Part shown: positions 1 to 10,885 of the stretch, piece by piece
How positions within the stretch are numbered: position 1 is the stretch's first letter
Layout of the letters: each line of letters begins with the position of its first letter
Program-made: the position numbers and the translations under genes
Notes under the pieces: model-generated
Told to the model about the DNA's origin: nothing
Databases searched by the model: none
What the model saw: the letters and a program-made list of their open reading frames with translations, nothing else
Origin: Pseudoxanthomonas sp. CF385
GTDB taxonomy: Bacteria; Pseudomonadota; Gammaproteobacteria; Xanthomonadales; Xanthomonadaceae
DNA: 64,000 nt
Assembly (NCBI RefSeq): GCF_900104255.1
Contig: NZ_FNKZ01000001.1
Span: 774,001 to 838,000, forward strand
Reading direction: 5' to 3'

Positions 1-1
1 C

Positions 2-646
2 ACGCTGCCCAAGCACGTCAACATGTACCAGCGTGAGCGACTGGGCTGGCTGCCCGCCGCGCGCAAGCGCGTCATCGACGCCGACAATACCGGGACGCAC
101 GAGATCGAGCTGGACGCCGGCAGCCTGCGCGGTTCGTCCAACACGCAGCTGGTCGTTCTCGCGATGCCGGCGCAGCCCGACCCCTACAAGACCGTGATCT
201 ACACGCTGGAGGCGCGCCGACGCACGGGCACGTACGAAGCGAAGCTCGCGGGCGACGCCGTGATCGTCCACACGCTGGAGGACTACGGCATCGCCTACAG
301 CATCGACACGGATACACCGGTCGCCGACGTGTCCAACAACGAAGGCTCGATGCTGAAGGTGGGCGAGCGCTGGAACACGCCCGACGAACGACACTGGGTC
401 GAAGTCGTTGCGGCCACGGCGGAGGGCTTCCGCGTGCGCGTGGGGCCGCGGCCCCGGATGATGAGTTCACCCGCGCCCGTGCTGGTGAAGCCTGCCACGC
501 CCACGGCGTCGTCGCAGGCGGCCGGCGGCACCGGAACGCCCTCGGCGCCCGCCCTGGCGACGCGTTCGACCACGCCGAAAAGCCGGTGCAGCGCGCTTCC
601 CCGCCTGCTGAGGCATCCGGCCCTGTGCGCGCTGCTGGAGCCCTGA
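2..646 (+). CDS. C-terminal part of a secreted protease-like protein (5' end outside window)
   Basis: The reading frame is open from the first bases of the window, so the gene starts upstream. The visible part is about 214 residues and ends at a TGA. The early segment, His-Val-Asn-Met-Tyr-Gln-Arg-Glu-Arg-Leu-Gly-Trp-Leu, resembles the stretch after the zinc site in gametolysin-like (M11) and M6 peptidases, where an Asn/His-rich loop leads into Leu-Gly-Trp. A beta-rich region follows (to about residue 150), then a Pro/Ala/Thr-rich tail. No catalytic HExxH is visible because that part would lie upstream. The protease assignment is an inference from one short motif; it could also be another secreted beta-rich protein. 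Confidence 0.4.
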   Translation, partial: TLPKHVNMYQRERLGWLPAARKRVIDADNTGTHEIELDAGSLRGSSNTQLVVLAMPAQPDPYKTVIYTLEARRRTGTYEAKLAGDAVIVHTLEDYGIAYSIDTDTPVADVSNNEGSMLKVGERWNTPDERHWVEVVAATAEGFRVRVGPRPRMMSSPAPVLVKPATPTASSQAAGGTGTPSAPALATRSTTPKSRCSALPRLLRHPALCALLEP

Positions 647-675
647 GGGTCAGGGCCACCCGGCTGCGCGGGTAG

Positions 676-684
676 TGCGATAAT
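676..684 (+). promoter_or_regulatory. extended -10 element just upstream of ubiE
   Basis: The bases read TG-C-GATAAT, an extended -10 consensus (TGN then TAnnnT-like). It ends only six bases before the ubiE ATG at 691. There is no matching -35 box at 17 bases. A start six or seven bases downstream would produce a leaderless mRNA; that consequence is inferred. Confidence 0.45.
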
Positions 685-690
685 CGGGGC

Positions 691-1452
691 ATGAGCGAAT
701 CCCCCTACGAACGCGGCACCACCCATTTCGGCTTCCGCGACGTCGCCGCCCGAGAAAAGCAGAAGCTGGTCGGCGAGGTCTTCACGTCGGTCGCCGGCAA
801 GTACGACCTGATGAACGACCTGATGAGCCTGGGCATCCATCGGGTCTGGAAGCGCTATTTCGTCGGCACCTGCCAGGTCAAGCGCGGCGACCGCGTGCTC
901 GACCTCGCCGGCGGCACCGGCGACATCGCCGCGCTGCTGAAGGATCGCGTCGGCGATGCCGGGCAGATCGTGCTGGGCGACATCAACGCCGGCATGCTGT
1001 CGGTGGGGCGCGACCGGCTGACCGACCGCGGCCTGGTGCAGGGCCTGGAGTACGTGCAGTGCAACGCCGAGGCGCTGCCGTTCCCGGACGCGAGTTTCGA
1101 CCTGGTCACCATTGCCTTCGGCCTGCGCAACGTCACCGACAAGGACGCGGCGCTGCGCGAGATGCATCGGGTGCTGAAAGTGGGCGGGCAGGCGCGCGTG
1201 CTGGAGTTCTCGGAAGTGACCGTCGACTGGTTCAAGCCGGTCTACGACTTCCACTCGTTCAAGGTGCTGCCGAAGCTGGGCCAGCTGTTCGCCCAGGACG
1301 CCGGCAGCTACCAGTACCTGGCCGAGAGCATCCGCCAGCACCCGCCGCAGGCCGAACTGCAGGGCATGATGGACGCCGCCGGCTTCGCCCGGACCAGCTT
1401 CCGCAACCTGTCCGCGGGGATCGTGGCCATCCACACCGGCTACAAGGTCTGA
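691..1452 (+). CDS. ubiE: bifunctional demethylmenaquinone/2-methoxy-6-polyprenyl-benzoquinol methyltransferase
   Basis: This 253-residue SAM-dependent C-methyltransferase acts late in ubiquinone (and, where present, menaquinone) synthesis and works at the inner face of the cytoplasmic membrane. The family signatures are clear: Tyr-Asp-Leu-Met-Asn-Asp near residue 33, the SAM-binding Asp-Leu-Ala-Gly-Gly-Thr-Gly-Asp near residue 70, and Phe-Gly-Leu-Arg-Asn-Val near 145. The length matches the UbiE/COQ5 family. It stands alone on this strand, without the usual UbiJ/UbiB neighbours, which must lie elsewhere. The ATG at 691 has no Shine-Dalgarno sequence but an extended -10 immediately upstream. 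Confidence 0.95.
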   Translation: MSESPYERGTTHFGFRDVAAREKQKLVGEVFTSVAGKYDLMNDLMSLGIHRVWKRYFVGTCQVKRGDRVLDLAGGTGDIAALLKDRVGDAGQIVLGDINAGMLSVGRDRLTDRGLVQGLEYVQCNAEALPFPDASFDLVTIAFGLRNVTDKDAALREMHRVLKVGGQARVLEFSEVTVDWFKPVYDFHSFKVLPKLGQLFAQDAGSYQYLAESIRQHPPQAELQGMMDAAGFARTSFRNLSAGIVAIHTGYKV

Positions 1453-1539
1453 GGACGCGCGCCGGTCAGGGACGGTAGGGGCCGGCCGCCGCGCGGCGCG
1501 GTAAACTTGGGGCTTCCCCCGATCGCTGGAAGTCCCCTG

Positions 1540-3453
1540 ATGCGTTCACTGGCTTTGCTGTTGTCCTGTGCCGCCGTATTGGCGGCCGGGTGCTCCAAGG
1601 AACCCGAAACCACCCCCGTGGCCACGCCCAAGAAACCCGTCGTCGCCCAGGTCGCCGACCACGACGAGCACTCCTACGCCGAGCCGCAGAAGGTCGCCAT
1701 CGCCGACCTGGCGCTGGACATCGCCGTCGACTTCGACGCCAAGACGATCGGCGGTACCGCCACCTACACCCTGGACTGGAAGGACAAGGCCGCCACCCAG
1801 CTGGTGCTGGATACGCGCGACCTGACCATCGCGAAGGTCGAGGGCGAGGCCAACAACGCGTGGTCGCCGCTGAAGTACGCGTTGGCCGCCAAGGATCCGG
1901 TGCTGGGCAGCAAGCTGACCATCGAGACGCCGGCACGCAACGCCAAGGTCAGGGTCACCTACACGAGCTCGCCTGAGGCCTCCGGCCTGCAGTGGCTGAC
2001 GCCGGAGATGACCGAAGGCAAGCAGCTGCCCTTCATGTTCAGCCAGTCGCAGCAGATCCACGCGCGCAGCTGGGTGCCGCTGCAGGACACGCCGCAGGTG
2101 CGCTACACCTACACCGCGCACGTGACCTCGCGCCCGGAAGTGATGGTGCTGATGAGCGCCGACAACGACCCGGCCGCGGTGCGCGACGGCGACTACACCT
2201 TCAAGATGCCGCAGAAGATCCCGTCGTACCTGATGGCGATCGCCGCCGGCGACCTGGTCTTCAAGCCGATCTCCGCGCGCAGCGGCGTGTGGGCCGAGCC
2301 GGCGATGGTCGACAAGGCCACGAAGGAGTTCGAAGACACCGAGAAGATGATCGCCACCACCGAGCAGCTGTACGGCCCCTACCGCTGGGACCGCTACGAC
2401 ATGCTGGTGCTGCCGCCGTCGTTCCCGTACGGCGGCATGGAGAACCCGCGCCTGAGCTTCATCACGCCCACCGTGATCGTCGGCGACAAGACGCTGGTCT
2501 CGCTGATCGCGCACGAACTGGCGCATAGCTGGTCCGGCAACCTGGTGACCTTCTCCAGCGCCAAGCACGGCTGGCTCAACGAAGGCTTCACCAGCTACGT
2601 GGAGAACCGCATCGTCGAATCCCTGTATGGCAAGGAACAGTCCAGCATGGAGTACGCGATCGCGCGCAACGGTCTCAAGAAGGAGATCGTCACCATGCCG
2701 GAGGCCACCCAGGCGCTGGCGGTGAAGCCGGGCACCACGCTGGACGCCGACGACGCGCTCAGCGCGGTGTCGTACGACAAGGGCGCCTGGTTCCTGCAGA
2801 TGCTGGAGGAGCGTTTCGGCCGGCAGGAGTTCGACGCCTTCCTGCGCGGTTACTTCGACCACTTCGCCTTCCAGAGCATCACCACGGAACAGTTCCTGGC
2901 GTACGCGAAGGCGAACCTGTTCGACAAGCATCCCAACCTGGTCAGCGACGCCGAGATCCAGGAGTGGATCTACGCCCCCGGCATTCCGGCGGGTGCGCCG
3001 CAGGTGCAGTCGCGCGGCTTCTCCAACACCGACACCGCGCGCATCGCCTGGCAGGGCAGCGGCCAGCTGCCGAATCCGCAGGTCACCAACACCTGGATCA
3101 CCCAGCAGTGGGTGCACTTCATCGAGGGCATGGGCGAGAAGCTCACCGTCGAACAGGTGAAGCAGCTCGACGACGCCTACCATTTCACCGGCACGGCCAA
3201 TGGCGAGATCGCCATGCGCTGGTATCCGCTGACGATCCGCAGCGGTTACGTGGATGCGCGTCCGGAGATCGCCAAGTTCATCGAGCGCGTCGGCCGTCGC
3301 AAACTGATCATGCCGATCTACGAGGAACTGGTGAAGACGCCGGACGGCCTGGCCTTCGCGCAGGAAACGTTCGCCCGTGCCAAGCCCGGTTACCACCCGA
3401 TCACGACCGGTTCGGTCGAGGCCGTGCTGGCGAAGGCCTCGGCAGGCCCGTAA
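1540..3453 (+). CDS. M1 family metallopeptidase, leukotriene-A4-hydrolase-like lipoprotein
   Basis: A 637-residue zinc aminopeptidase. The start at 1540 gives a lipoprotein signal (Leu-Leu-Ser-Cys-Ala-Ala-Val-Leu-Ala-Ala-Gly-Cys, Cys about residue 18), so the protein should be membrane-anchored and periplasmic; an upstream TTG at 1507 would hide this signal. The substrate motif Gly-Gly-Met-Glu-Asn-Pro precedes the zinc site His-Glu-Leu-Ala-His (residues 325-329), and the third ligand Glu lies at about 348 in Asn-Glu-Gly-Phe. The helical C-terminal domain fits the LTA4-hydrolase branch of M1. It is followed three bases later by an alpha/beta hydrolase, probably co-transcribed. The family cleaves N-terminal residues from peptides; the actual substrate is unknown. 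Confidence 0.9.
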   Translation: MRSLALLLSCAAVLAAGCSKEPETTPVATPKKPVVAQVADHDEHSYAEPQKVAIADLALDIAVDFDAKTIGGTATYTLDWKDKAATQLVLDTRDLTIAKVEGEANNAWSPLKYALAAKDPVLGSKLTIETPARNAKVRVTYTSSPEASGLQWLTPEMTEGKQLPFMFSQSQQIHARSWVPLQDTPQVRYTYTAHVTSRPEVMVLMSADNDPAAVRDGDYTFKMPQKIPSYLMAIAAGDLVFKPISARSGVWAEPAMVDKATKEFEDTEKMIATTEQLYGPYRWDRYDMLVLPPSFPYGGMENPRLSFITPTVIVGDKTLVSLIAHELAHSWSGNLVTFSSAKHGWLNEGFTSYVENRIVESLYGKEQSSMEYAIARNGLKKEIVTMPEATQALAVKPGTTLDADDALSAVSYDKGAWFLQMLEERFGRQEFDAFLRGYFDHFAFQSITTEQFLAYAKANLFDKHPNLVSDAEIQEWIYAPGIPAGAPQVQSRGFSNTDTARIAWQGSGQLPNPQVTNTWITQQWVHFIEGMGEKLTVEQVKQLDDAYHFTGTANGEIAMRWYPLTIRSGYVDARPEIAKFIERVGRRKLIMPIYEELVKTPDGLAFAQETFARAKPGYHPITTGSVEAVLAKASAGP

Positions 3454-3456
3454 GGC

Positions 3457-4434
3457 ATGCCGGTCCGCCTGACCCGTGCAAGGACGGTCGCCCTCGTGGC
3501 GGCCGTTCTCGTTTGCGGGCTGCTCGCGTGGGCGTGGCGCGATCCGATGGCACCGCTGCGCGGCACGATGGCGCTGCAGGGGTGGTGGATCGGCCTGACG
3601 GAAGCGCGCGTGCGCATCGGCGACCATCGCTGGGCCTACGACGAGCGCGAAGCGGAAACGCCGGGGGCGCCCACGGTGGTGCTGGTGCACGGCTTCACCG
3701 GCAGCAAGGAGAACTGGTACCCGCTGGCCGAGCGCCTGGGCGGGCACTACCGCCTGGTGATCCCGGACCTGCCCGGTTGGGGCGAGAGCCAGCGCGTCGC
3801 GGGCGCGGACTACGGTTTCCTGGCGCAGGCCGATCGCCTGGCGCAGTTCCTGAAGGCCATCAAGCGCGAAGGCAGCCCCATCGTGCTGGTGGGGCACTCG
3901 ATGGGCGGCGGCATCGTCGCGCTGGTGGCGGCCGATCATCCCGAGCTTGTCGCGCGCGTCGCGCTGATCGATGCGGCGGGCGTGCGTTTCCGCGACAACC
4001 GCTTCGGGCAGGCCGTGCTGGCCGGCGACAATCCTTTCGCCGTCGACGACGAGGCATCGCTGCAGCGCTACCTGGACACGGTGTTCAACGATCGGGCCGC
4101 GCAGCCTGTACTCCCGTGGCCGGTGTCGCGCGCCGTGATCGACTGGCGCATCGCCCAGGCGCCGTTCGAGCAGCGGGTGCTGGACCGCATCGGTCGCAGC
4201 GGCGAGCGCTTCCTGCCCGGCGAGGCCGCCGCCGCCATCCACCAGCCCGCGTTGCTGTTGTGGTGCCGCCAGGACCGGGTGATCGATCCCAGCGCGATGG
4301 CGCTGTACGCCGCGCGGATGCCGCAGGCGCTGCAGGTTTCACTCGATGGTTGCGGCCATATGTCCATTATCGAAAGACCCGATGACGTGGCGGCCTCCGT
4401 CGCCCTGTTGATCCAACGAGGAACGGCAAGATGA
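3457..4434 (+). CDS. alpha/beta hydrolase with N-terminal membrane anchor
   Basis: A 325-residue alpha/beta-hydrolase. A hydrophobic segment at residues 6-25 is probably an uncleaved anchor or signal. The oxyanion region Leu-Val-His-Gly-Phe-Thr-Gly-Ser lies near residue 75, the nucleophile elbow Gly-His-Ser-Met-Gly has Ser148, and the catalytic His is in Gly-Cys-Gly-His-Met near residue 303. The likely acid is the Asp in Cys-Arg-Gln-Asp-Arg near 273. This pattern resembles lipase and haloalkane-dehalogenase-like hydrolases, and no substrate can be named. The gene begins three bases after the M1 peptidase and its TGA overlaps the next ATG (ATGA), so the three genes look like an operon. Confidence 0.85.
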   Translation: MPVRLTRARTVALVAAVLVCGLLAWAWRDPMAPLRGTMALQGWWIGLTEARVRIGDHRWAYDEREAETPGAPTVVLVHGFTGSKENWYPLAERLGGHYRLVIPDLPGWGESQRVAGADYGFLAQADRLAQFLKAIKREGSPIVLVGHSMGGGIVALVAADHPELVARVALIDAAGVRFRDNRFGQAVLAGDNPFAVDDEASLQRYLDTVFNDRAAQPVLPWPVSRAVIDWRIAQAPFEQRVLDRIGRSGERFLPGEAAAAIHQPALLLWCRQDRVIDPSAMALYAARMPQALQVSLDGCGHMSIIERPDDVAASVALLIQRGTAR

Positions 4435-5168
4435 ACAAGCATGTGTGGAAGGGAGTGCTGCTGGCCGCATGCGCCGCCGCGATGGCGGGCTGCGGCGACC
4501 GCGAGGCCGAGCGCGCGGCGGCGGCCGCGGCGCAGGCGGCGGTGATCGAGCAGCAGGCCGACGAACTGGCGAAGAAGTACGACAGCGCGGCCGCGTCCCG
4601 CGACTGGGACATGGCGCGCATCCACGGCGTCGCGCTGCTCGACCAATACCCGGACAGCGCCGCCGCCAAGCGCATCGCGCCCGGGCTGGAGGAGATCAAG
4701 GCCAAGGCCGAAGGCGCGCGTGAGCAGCGCCGGATGGAATCGCTCTGGGATTATTCGCAGGTGGCGGCCGACGGCGGCACGCAGCGCTCGGCGGCCATCC
4801 TCAGCAAGGAGCCGGTCGACGTGGACGGCAGCGGCGCCAAGCCGGTGCAGCTGGTGTTCCGCGATCATCCGAAGTGGAAGCGCAGCAGCTATCTGGTGCT
4901 GCAGGCCAGCGACTTCGCCAAGGCCTGCTACAGCCGCTGCAGCGTCAGCGTGGTCGCCGATGGCGCCGCGGCGCGGAAGATGTCGGCCAACCGCCCCGAT
5001 ACCGACGAAGCGACGGCGATGTTCGTCGACGACAACAAGGCGTTGTGGCGGCTCGCGCGCAAGACCAAGGTGCTGGAGATCGAGTTCCCGGTGAAGGACG
5101 GCAGCGTGCGCAAGGCCGTGTTCGAGACCGGTGGCCTCGATGGCAGCCAGATGCCGGGCTGGGATTGA
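4431..5168 (+). CDS. putative lipoprotein of unknown function
   Basis: A 245-residue protein with a lipoprotein signal (Ala-Ala-Met-Ala-Gly-Cys, Cys at about residue 21). An Ala/Glu-rich stretch likely to form a coiled coil (residues 24-50) and a beta-rich C-terminal part follow; I do not recognise a named domain. The central segment holds the spaced cysteines Cys-Tyr-Ser-Arg-Cys, which could form a periplasmic disulfide. Its start overlaps the stop of the preceding hydrolase by four bases, which implies translational coupling. Confidence 0.75.
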   Translation: MNKHVWKGVLLAACAAAMAGCGDREAERAAAAAAQAAVIEQQADELAKKYDSAAASRDWDMARIHGVALLDQYPDSAAAKRIAPGLEEIKAKAEGAREQRRMESLWDYSQVAADGGTQRSAAILSKEPVDVDGSGAKPVQLVFRDHPKWKRSSYLVLQASDFAKACYSRCSVSVVADGAAARKMSANRPDTDEATAMFVDDNKALWRLARKTKVLEIEFPVKDGSVRKAVFETGGLDGSQMPGWD

Positions 5169-5186
5169 TCTACGCGACGAACCGAC

Positions 5187-6638
5187 TCATGACGAGGCGA
5201 TGACCCGGTTCCGCCCCATCGCCTTGGCGCGATAGAGCGCGTTGTCGGCCTGGTGCAGCAGGTCCTCGAGACGGTCCAGGCCGCTTCCCGACGACACCGC
5301 GACGCCGACGCTGACCGTCACGTCCAGCGCGCGGCCGTCATCGAGCAGCACGGCTTCGCTGGCGATATGGCGGAGCCGTTCGCCCACCGCGAGCGCGGCG
5401 TCCGCGTCGACGCCGGGCAACAGCACCGCGAATTCCTCGCCGCCGAAGCGGCCGAACAGGCCGTCCTCACGCAGGTGCGTACGCACCCGTTGCGCGAACG
5501 CCGCCAGTACGGCGTCGCCGGCGGCATGGCCGTGGCGATCGTTGACGGACTTGAAGTGGTCGATGTCGAGCATCATCGCCGCGACCGGCGTTCCGTCGCC
5601 GCGGGCCTGATCGAGCCGCTGCCGGCCGCGCCGCAGGAAGGCGCTGCGGTTGAGCACCGCGGTGAGCGCGTCGTGGTCCGCCGCATGGTTGAGGGAGGCG
5701 AGCAGGTGGTTGCGCGCCGCGTTGACGCTCGCCACCGTCAGGGGCGCGACCGCCAGCAGCGCCATACCCATCCGCAGCGAGATCACCGGCTGGACGGTGG
5801 CCTCCAGTTGCAGGTCGATCAGGCCGGTGGCGATGGCGATCAGGGTCCACATGCACAACAGCAGGGTCACCACCGCGGTGGTGAACAGCCGGTACGCCAA
5901 CGCGCACCACAGCAGCGCCGGGACCGGGAACGCGATCGCGCCCGGGCCGCCGATCAGGACGCCCAGCAGGATGGCCAGGCCCAGCGCGACGCCGGGCAGC
6001 AGCAATGCCGGGCGTTGCCGTATCCGGCCCAGCTGCCCGCGCAGGGTGCGGACGAAGCCGGCGGGTGTCGGCGCCAGCAGCACCACCGGCAGGATCGCGA
6101 CATAGCTGACCAGTTCGGCGGAGAACCAGAAGCCACTGGCGGTCAGGAAGCCCATGCGCATCATCGCGTGCGAGCTCAGGCTGCCGGCCAGCGCGGCACC
6201 GAGGGCCGCCACGGCGGAGACCGCGAGCACCCACAGCATCGACAGCGGGTGCTGCAGCCGCCGGTCCTCGTGCCGGACATGGCGGAACAGCAGGTAACCC
6301 GCCAGCACGCCGGCCAGGTTCGCCATCGTCAGTCTGAGCGTGGTGGGCAGCGAGGTGCCGGTCAGCAGGTCCGCCGCCACATAGCCCAGCGCCGCCGCCG
6401 CCCAGCCGGCGGGCGAGGCCAGTGCGGGCCGGCGCGCGAACAGGCCCAGCAGCAGCGCGTTGGTCGGCCAGAACGAAGCCAGCTGGTGCTCGGGCCGGGT
6501 CAGGATGCCCAGGCCGCTCGCGGCGAACACCACGCAGGCGACCAGCAGGGCCTGCAGGGCCAGCCGGCGGAGCGTCGCGAACGGGGATTCGGCGACGGCG
6601 GGCGCCCCTGGCGTGGAGTGTCGAACCTGCCCGACCAT
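5187..6638 (-). CDS. MASE1-type membrane sensor diguanylate cyclase (GGDEF)
   Basis: A 483-residue inner-membrane protein that should make cyclic di-GMP from two GTP. The first ~300 residues are a set of hydrophobic helices with the look of a MASE1 sensor domain, and the rest is a GGDEF domain. The active-site loop is Gly-Gly-Glu-Glu-Phe at residues 399-403, so catalysis looks intact. The inhibitory I-site, normally RxxD just upstream, reads Arg-Glu-Asp-Gly here, so product inhibition may be weak (inference). It is convergent with the lipoprotein gene ending at 5168. Confidence 0.9.
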   Translation of the reverse strand: MVGQVRHSTPGAPAVAESPFATLRRLALQALLVACVVFAASGLGILTRPEHQLASFWPTNALLLGLFARRPALASPAGWAAAALGYVAADLLTGTSLPTTLRLTMANLAGVLAGYLLFRHVRHEDRRLQHPLSMLWVLAVSAVAALGAALAGSLSSHAMMRMGFLTASGFWFSAELVSYVAILPVVLLAPTPAGFVRTLRGQLGRIRQRPALLLPGVALGLAILLGVLIGGPGAIAFPVPALLWCALAYRLFTTAVVTLLLCMWTLIAIATGLIDLQLEATVQPVISLRMGMALLAVAPLTVASVNAARNHLLASLNHAADHDALTAVLNRSAFLRRGRQRLDQARGDGTPVAAMMLDIDHFKSVNDRHGHAAGDAVLAAFAQRVRTHLREDGLFGRFGGEEFAVLLPGVDADAALAVGERLRHIASEAVLLDDGRALDVTVSVGVAVSSGSGLDRLEDLLHQADNALYRAKAMGRNRVIASS

Positions 6639-6775
6639 GCTGCCCCTGTCCGATGACCGATTGCCCGGGGCGCGACCAGCCCCGGCTCCCCGGGGACTAC
6701 CTTACGCCATGGCCATGACGGTCCGGCAAGTGCCCGAAGCGCAGGGATCCGGCGGCCGGGCGAGGGAAGGCGCGA

Positions 6776-9071
<2,296 letters not shown>

Positions 9072-9088
9072 GCGGCGTAGCGGTAAGG

Positions 9089-9107
9089 CCGCCCGCCTCG
9101 CGGGCGG
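9089..9107 (+). terminator. GC-rich hairpin between mreB and mreC (possible partial terminator)
   Basis: A perfect 8-bp stem (9089-9096 with 9100-9107) with a three-base loop lies 18 bases after the mreB stop. No T-run follows, so it is not a classic intrinsic terminator. It could reduce read-through into mreC or stabilise the mreB mRNA end; both roles are inferred. Confidence 0.35.
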
Positions 9108-9242
9108 TACAGGGGAGGGGCTCGCGGATGCGCGCCACCGGCGGAACGGAACCGGTCCGTCCACGCCTTCCCGCCGAAGTGCGCGTTACCCTTGTTCCCT
9201 GCGGGCGGCGTCGCCGCCGACCTTCCTCCTGACGGCCCCCCA

Positions 9243-10400
9243 GTGCCTTCCTACGCCGGTCCTCCCGTCGCATCCCGCCCCGGTGAAGTCGCCAGCACGT
9301 TGCGGCTGCTCGCGTACCTGGCGCTGACGATCGCCCTGGTCGTCCTCGACCATCGCGGCGGCTGGCTGTCGCAGCTCCGCGCCCAGACCAACGTCGTCAC
9401 CCAGCCGCTGTGGTGGCTGGCGGGCCTGCCGGGCCGCCTCACCACGCGCGTGCAGGACGATGCCGCGACGCGCACGGGCCTGACCGAAGAGAACCGCCGG
9501 CTGCGCAACGAGATGCTGGTGGCCAATGCGCGCCTGGCACGCCTGCAGACCGCGGCCGCGGACAACGCGCAGCTGCGGGCACTGCTCGGCGTGAAGACCT
9601 CGCGCGGCCTGGATGTACAGCTGGCGCCCGTGCTCGACATCGACCTCGCCCCGGGGCGGCAGCGGCTGGTGCTGGACGCCGGTAGCCGCGACGGCGCCAC
9701 CCTGGGCCAGGCAGTGATCGATGCGGGCGGCCTGATGGGCCAGATCATCGACACCACGCCGGCGCACGCCACCGTGCTGCTGCTGACCGATCCCGACCAT
9801 GCCGTGCCGGTCGTGGTCGCGCGCAACGGCGTGCGCCTGATCGTCTATGGCCGCGGCCGCAGCGACCTGCTGGAGCTGGCCGATGTGCCGCTCAATGCCG
9901 GCGTGGAAGTCGGCGACCTCCTGGTGACCTCGGGGCTGGGCGGGCGTTTTCCGGCCGGCTTCCCGGTCGGCAAGGTGACCGCACTCCGTCCGGACGACAG
10001 CCATGCGTTCCTTGTCGGCGACGTCACCCCGTCTGCGCGCCTGGACCGCGGCCGCGATGTCCTGCTGCTGAAATCGGCGCCGCCGCAGCCGTTGCCGCCG
10101 GCCGATCCCGAGCGCTTCCTGCCTGAGACCGCCGCTCCTCAGCAGGGTGCGGATACGCAGATGCCTGCCACGCCGACGACTCAAAGCCCCTCTCCCGCCG
10201 GGAGAGAAGCTGGGGAGAGGGGCAACGAAGGCGGAAATGGCGTGGGCAACCAGAACGTATCCGCGCCCGCGACGGTGTCCCCGCAAGCTCCGCGCCCCGC
10301 GAACGCCCCGACCCCCACCCCAACCTCTCTTCCGAGGGGAGAGGGGCTCAACGCGACGCCGCGACGCACCGAAACGCCACCGCAGGAGCCGCAGCGATGA
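9243..10400 (+). CDS. mreC: rod shape-determining protein MreC, with repeat-derived C-terminal tail
   Basis: MreC is a bitopic inner-membrane protein whose periplasmic domain links MreB to PBP2. The GTG at 9243 gives Val(Met)-Pro-Ser-Tyr-Ala-Gly-Pro-Pro and puts the single membrane helix at about residues 21-37; the frame continues 51 bases upstream without a better start. A coiled coil (about 70-105) precedes the two-lobed beta domain (about 110-275), which contains Ala-Gly-Ser-Arg-Asp-Gly and Asp-Leu-Leu-Val-Thr-Ser-Gly-Leu-Gly-Gly. The last ~90 residues are low-complexity Pro/Ala/Gly. Much of this tail is encoded by a palindromic repeat (10185-10348), described separately. The stop overlaps the mreD ATG (ATGA). 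Confidence 0.93.
   Translation: MPSYAGPPVASRPGEVASTLRLLAYLALTIALVVLDHRGGWLSQLRAQTNVVTQPLWWLAGLPGRLTTRVQDDAATRTGLTEENRRLRNEMLVANARLARLQTAAADNAQLRALLGVKTSRGLDVQLAPVLDIDLAPGRQRLVLDAGSRDGATLGQAVIDAGGLMGQIIDTTPAHATVLLLTDPDHAVPVVVARNGVRLIVYGRGRSDLLELADVPLNAGVEVGDLLVTSGLGGRFPAGFPVGKVTALRPDDSHAFLVGDVTPSARLDRGRDVLLLKSAPPQPLPPADPERFLPETAAPQQGADTQMPATPTTQSPSPAGREAGERGNEGGNGVGNQNVSAPATVSPQAPRPANAPTPTPTSLPRGEGLNATPRRTETPPQEPQR
10185..10348. repeat. REP-like palindromic repeat embedded in the mreC reading frame
   Basis: A perfect 12-base inverted repeat bounds this 164-base element: AGCCCCTCTCCC at 10185-10196 and its complement at 10337-10348. The left end also folds on itself (CTCTCCC 10190-10196 with GGGAGAG 10200-10206), and the right end carries a similar imperfect hairpin. 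Copies of CCCCTCTCCC...GGGAGAGGGG type are common between genes in this bacterial family. Here the element lies wholly inside the coding region and is translated without a stop as a Ser/Pro/Gly/Arg/Thr-rich peptide. Confidence 0.7.
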
Positions 10401-10882
10401 GCCGCGCACGCACCGGGTGGCTGATGCCGTTGAGCTTCGTTGTCGCGTTGTTGCTGGGCCTGCTGCCGCTGCCGGACCTGCTGCAGCCGCTGCGCCCGTA
10501 CTGGGTCGCGCTCGTGCTGGCCTACTGGGTGATCGAAGCGCCGGACAGTGCGGGCCTCGGTTTCGCCGTCGTCATCGGCCTCATCGCCGACCTCATGTTC
10601 GGCACGCTGCTGGGCGAACAGGCGCTGCGCCTGCTCATCATGGCCTTCATCCTGCAGCGCTTCCGTGCGCGACTGCGCTTCTTCCCGATATCGCAGCAGG
10701 CGTTGGCCATCGGCGGCCTGTTGCTCAACGATCGCATCGTGACCGCCGTGGTCCACCTGGCGCTCGGCGAACCGACGCTGCCGTGGACGTATTGGTGGGC
10801 ACCGGCCGTGGGCATGTTGTTCTGGCCGCCGCTGTTCGTGCTGATGGATGCGCTGCGGCTCGGCCGCCGCAAGCGGGGCTGA
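10397..10882 (+). CDS. mreD: rod shape-determining protein MreD
   Basis: A 161-residue integral inner-membrane protein with about five hydrophobic helices, the MreC partner in the elongasome. The segment Leu-Met-Phe-Gly-Thr-Leu-Leu-Gly-Glu-Gln-Ala-Leu near residue 70 is typical of MreD. The ATG at 10397 overlaps the mreC stop by four bases, and the mrdA ATG follows the mreD stop by three bases, so mreC-mreD-mrdA-rodA are tightly coupled. The start and length fit the family. Confidence 0.93.
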   Translation: MSRARTGWLMPLSFVVALLLGLLPLPDLLQPLRPYWVALVLAYWVIEAPDSAGLGFAVVIGLIADLMFGTLLGEQALRLLIMAFILQRFRARLRFFPISQQALAIGGLLLNDRIVTAVVHLALGEPTLPWTYWWAPAVGMLFWPPLFVLMDALRLGRRKRG

Positions 10883-10885
10883 GCG

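Noticed and set aside
1546..4242. An 898-codon minus-strand frame opposite the M1 peptidase and hydrolase
   Set aside because: Its composition is antisense-like, and both plus-strand genes have clear catalytic motifs.
5253..6656. A long plus-strand frame opposite the diguanylate cyclase
   Set aside because: It is Gln/Arg/His-rich and has no recognisable domain; the minus strand encodes GGEEF and membrane helices.
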